A stretch of DNA of 64,000 nt from Paracoccus fistulariae (GTDB lineage Bacteria; Pseudomonadota; Alphaproteobacteria; Rhodobacterales; Rhodobacteraceae): positions 1 to 64,000 of the forward strand of contig NZ_CP067137.1 in the NCBI RefSeq assembly GCF_028553785.1, given 5' to 3'. The position numbers and the translations under genes are program-made. Within the stretch, counting starts at the first letter, position 1, and each line of letters opens with the position of its first letter. A model generated the notes under the pieces. It was given only the letters and a program-made list of their open reading frames with translations, did not search any database and was not told where the DNA came from. Below, piece after piece: positions 61,914 to 64,000 of this stretch.

Positions 61914-62430
61914 GCACCTTGTTCCACGCAGACATTGCCGTATCCAACAGAAACCGAGCTTGGTCAGATTCGTCTTCTTGAAGGAAGTTGCTCCAATCAG
62001 TCAATAATCTGCCCCCACGCACCGTGATGGAATCCACGCCCGGACGCACTGTTCCGCCTTCAGCCGTAATACGAACGTTCAAACCCGGATAACGTTCACT
62101 GAATTGGCGGATAACACCCGGAGTTGCCGTCGAGTTCCCCAATCCTTGGTAACAAACGTTACAGACACCCCCAGCATTCGAAATATGGATATTAACAGTG
62201 CGTCCATTGAGCTGTGAAGCTGTCAGACCAAAATTATCAATCTGCTGAGCGATACCGTTAAAAATATCTTCTTCTGCATGTCTCGATGCAATTGGATTTG
62301 GATTAGGTAATTTAATGGGCCGATTGGTACCGTAAAGATCATCAAGTGATTGCAAGCCGCCTTCCCGACGGAGAACTGGAGACAAACCTTCAAATGTTTG
62401 CCCCTGAAGCCCGGGAATATCAGTCCTAGT
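61873..62430 (-). pseudogene. Toxin C-terminal deaminase domain, 5' part lost to IS481
   Basis: The open frame runs from the IS481 junction: TDIPGLQGQTFEGLSPVL, then ASRHAEEDIFNGIAQQI (His-Ala-Glu) and GGVCNVCYQGLG (CxxC), the zinc-site signature of deaminase-fold toxins. VIRQFSERYPGLNVRI and the end EPEDIVRQFVII follow. This is the tip of a polymorphic (CDI/T6SS/Rhs-type) toxin that would deaminate nucleic-acid cytosine or similar. The delivery part is absent. A TTG start at 62385 could give a free domain. Confidence 0.6.
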
Positions 62431-63258
62431 TGTTTAGTCCCGGCATCTGGTGGATCGGGTTAAGGATGAATCTATCTGGCTCTGATGTCCAGATCTTGCA
62501 GATGTATTCGTAAGGCATGAGACCGCTCAGGGTCTTGAGCCTTCGTGCGAAGTTGTAGGCCGCCATGAAGTCTGCGAGGTGGGTGCGTAGCTGGTCGTGG
62601 CTGTCGTAGTGGAAGCGCTTGACTGTGGCCTCCTTGATTGTGCGGTTCATTCGTTCGACCTGGCCGTTCGTCCATGGGTGGTTGGGCTTGGTCAGCCTGT
62701 GCTCGATCCCGTTTGCCTCGCAGATCATGTCGAAGCGCATCGGCCGGGAGTAGATGGTATTCCGGTTCCGCGGCTGCTCTGCGAACTGAATGCCGTTATC
62801 GGTGAGAATGGTGTGAACCTGGTAGGGCACAGCTTCGAGCATGTGCTGAAGGAATTCCCAAGCCGTCTTCCTGTCGGCCTTGTCGACGAGTTGGGTCACA
62901 GCGAACTTGCTCGTCCGGTCGATGCCGACGAACAAATATAATTTGCCTTCGGCGGTTTGCACCTCGGCGATGTCGATGTGGAAGAACCCTATAAGGTAGC
63001 GTTTGAATTTCGACCGCTTCGGTTTGTCTCCTTCCACATCAGGCAGACGCGAGATGCCATGTCGCTGCAGGCACCGGCGCAGCGCAGAACGGGTCAGGTG
63101 TGGGATCGAGGGCTGCAGAGCGTAAAGACAGTCATCCAGCGGCAGTAGCGTATGACGCCGGAATGCCACGACCATCGCCTCTTCGGCCTCGGTGAGGACG
63201 GTGGAACGCGGCTCGGACGGCCCGGTTTTCATATCCTCGACCGTTGCGCGCTTGCGCC
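62426..63258 (-). pseudogene. IS481-family transposase, 5'-truncated
   Basis: Most of the DDE transposase: TVLTEAEEAMVVAFRRHTLL, FFHIDIAEVQTAEGKLYLFV (first Asp), HTILTDNGIQFAEQ (second Asp), GQVERMNRTIKEATVKRF (Glu). The N-terminal HTH is lost; upstream codons to 63322 are read from the IS3 end. The stop codon TAG is supplied by the CTAG target site. Confidence 0.8.
62431..63258 (-). mobile_element. IS481-family element, truncated by IS3
   Basis: Left end here TGTTTAGTCCCGGCATC, flanked by CCTAGT; the 5' part of the element ends where the IS3 element begins (63259). Same family as the 3' fragment at 14.1-14.4 kb. Confidence 0.8.
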
Positions 63259-63321
63259 TGACCTGCCCCGGGATTTTTCCTCCAGATGCGATTAGAGTCC
63301 GGCCCAACTTGAGGACGGACA

Positions 63322-63588
63322 ATGAAGCGAACGAGATTCACGGACGAACAGATCATCGGCATCCTGGCAGAGCATGAGGCAGGCGCGAAGTGCGCTGACC
63401 TGTGCCGGAAGCACGGCATGTCGGAAGGCACCTTCTACAACTGGAAGGCCAAGTTTGGCGGCATGACGGTGTCGGAGGCGAAGCGGCTGAAGGGGCTCGA
63501 GGATGAGAACGCCAAGCTGAAGAAGCTGCTGGCCGAGCAGATGCTGGATCTGGCGGCGATGAAGGACCTGGTTGCAAAAAAGTGGTAG
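63322..63588 (+). CDS. IS3-family orfA
   Basis: 88 residues. HTH RFTDEQIIGILAEHEAGAKC, then RKHGMSEGTFYNWKAKFGG, and a leucine-zipper tail EDENAKLKKLLAEQMLDLAA. AAAAAAG at 63576-63582 is the -1 frameshift heptamer, letting ribosomes go on into orfB to make the full transposase. Confidence 0.9.
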   Translation: MKRTRFTDEQIIGILAEHEAGAKCADLCRKHGMSEGTFYNWKAKFGGMTVSEAKRLKGLEDENAKLKKLLAEQMLDLAAMKDLVAKKW

Positions 63589-63596
63589 GGCCCGCC

Positions 63597-64000
63597 GTGA
63601 AGCGTGAAGCCGTTGCGTATCTTCGGGCCGAGCATGGCCTCTCGGAACGGCGGGCCTGTCACATCGTCGGCGCGGATCGAACGATGATCCGCTATCGATC
63701 CCGACGCGCGCCGGATACGGCGTTACGCGGTCGGTTGCGGGACTTGGCCAACGAGCGCCGGCGGTTCGGTTACCGGCGCTTGTTCGTATTGCTGCGCCGC
63801 GAGGGCGAGCCCTCGGGGATCAATCGGATCTATCGGCTCTACCGCGAAGAAGGGCTGACGGTGCGCAAGCGGAAGGCGCGGCGCAAGGCGGTCGGAACAC
63901 GGGCCCCTATCCTGGTCGAGGCGCGGCCCAATGCACGCTGGTCGCTGGATTTCGTCCATGACCAGTTCGATTGCGGGCGAAGATTCCGGGTGCTGAACAT
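63597..64000 (+). CDS. IS3-family orfB (partial at window end)
   Basis: Reads from GTG (or by frameshift) KREAVAYLRAEHGLSERRAC, then RRFGYRRLFVLLRREGEPSG and WSLDFVHDQFDCGRRFRV with the first DDE Asp. The gene continues past 64000. Confidence 0.9.
   Translation, partial: MKREAVAYLRAEHGLSERRACHIVGADRTMIRYRSRRAPDTALRGRLRDLANERRRFGYRRLFVLLRREGEPSGINRIYRLYREEGLTVRKRKARRKAVGTRAPILVEARPNARWSLDFVHDQFDCGRRFRVLN

Larger units (their letters stand above)
63259..64000 (+). mobile_element. IS3-family element, runs off the window
   Basis: Begins with TGACCTGCCCCGGGATTTTT, resembling IS3-family ends. Contains orfA and the start of orfB. It interrupts the IS481 element, so it arrived later. Confidence 0.75.

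Noticed and set aside
1..64000. rRNA or tRNA genes
   Set aside because: No recognisable tRNA cloverleaf or rRNA segment was noticed in the window on reading.

Overview
The window looks like part of a large plasmid or chromid of a Rhodobacterales alphaproteobacterium, probably Paracoccus or a close relative. The reasons are high GC content, a ParA/ParB pair opening at base 1, a VPLPA-type C-terminal sorting signal, a complete-looking myo-inositol cluster of alphaproteobacterial type, and a heavy load of insertion sequences. No replication initiator is visible; it may lie to the left of base 1.

Region by region. 1-3.9 kb: parA-parB partition operon and a divergent tyrosine recombinase, sprinkled with five copies of a 16-bp palindrome that I read as a dispersed centromere. 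3.9-7.9 kb: a large LuxR/AAA regulator, a VPLPA-CTERM exported protein and a small unknown protein. 8-14.4 kb: a scrap-yard of mobile elements (IS110 copy 1, decayed IS3, IS256 copy 1, a dead recombinase, IS21 and IS481 fragments) sheltering two PIN-domain toxin-antitoxin modules. 14.4-27.4 kb: myo-inositol catabolism (iolD-iolC-iolB-aldolase-iolG leftward; oxidoreductase, iolE-like gene and second oxidoreductase rightward), a LacI-family regulator and a three-gene sugar ABC importer. The same perfect 16-bp palindrome stands in both divergent promoter regions, so the LacI protein probably controls both blocks. 27.4-30 kb: sparse plasmid-type DNA with small genes, ATTATCGGG repeats and an IS3 scrap. 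30-33 kb: an iron-siderophore type ABC importer whose last gene runs into IS256 copy 2. 34-36.4 kb: inverted IS5-like scraps and IS110 copy 2, which keeps a left end that folds like a bridge RNA.

36.4-48 kb: a surface-polysaccharide island, partly AT-rich and so probably acquired: heparinase-like protein, esterase-like hydrolase, wecB-wecC (UDP-ManNAcA supply), a double-domain glycosyltransferase, two methyltransferase-like proteins and a GT4 glycosyltransferase. 48-59.5 kb: ordinary accessory genes (nucleotidyltransferase-fold protein, HPP-CBS membrane protein, ArsR and hydrolase, tag-yciI-tetR, a sugar oxidoreductase/isomerase pair, a phosphatase, an HlyD-type adaptor with a small membrane partner, and a CAP-RTX secreted protein). 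59.5-64 kb: another mobile-element graveyard with a broken pRiA4b ORF3-like gene, an IS903-like element with a clean 9-bp target duplication, a truncated deaminase toxin with its probable immunity gene, IS481, and an IS3 element that runs off the window.

Two almost identical IS110 copies (inverted) and two almost identical IS256 copies (direct) bracket the inositol and iron genes, making the 8-36 kb block a candidate for inversion or excision. Function calls come from reading protein motifs by eye; no database search was run.
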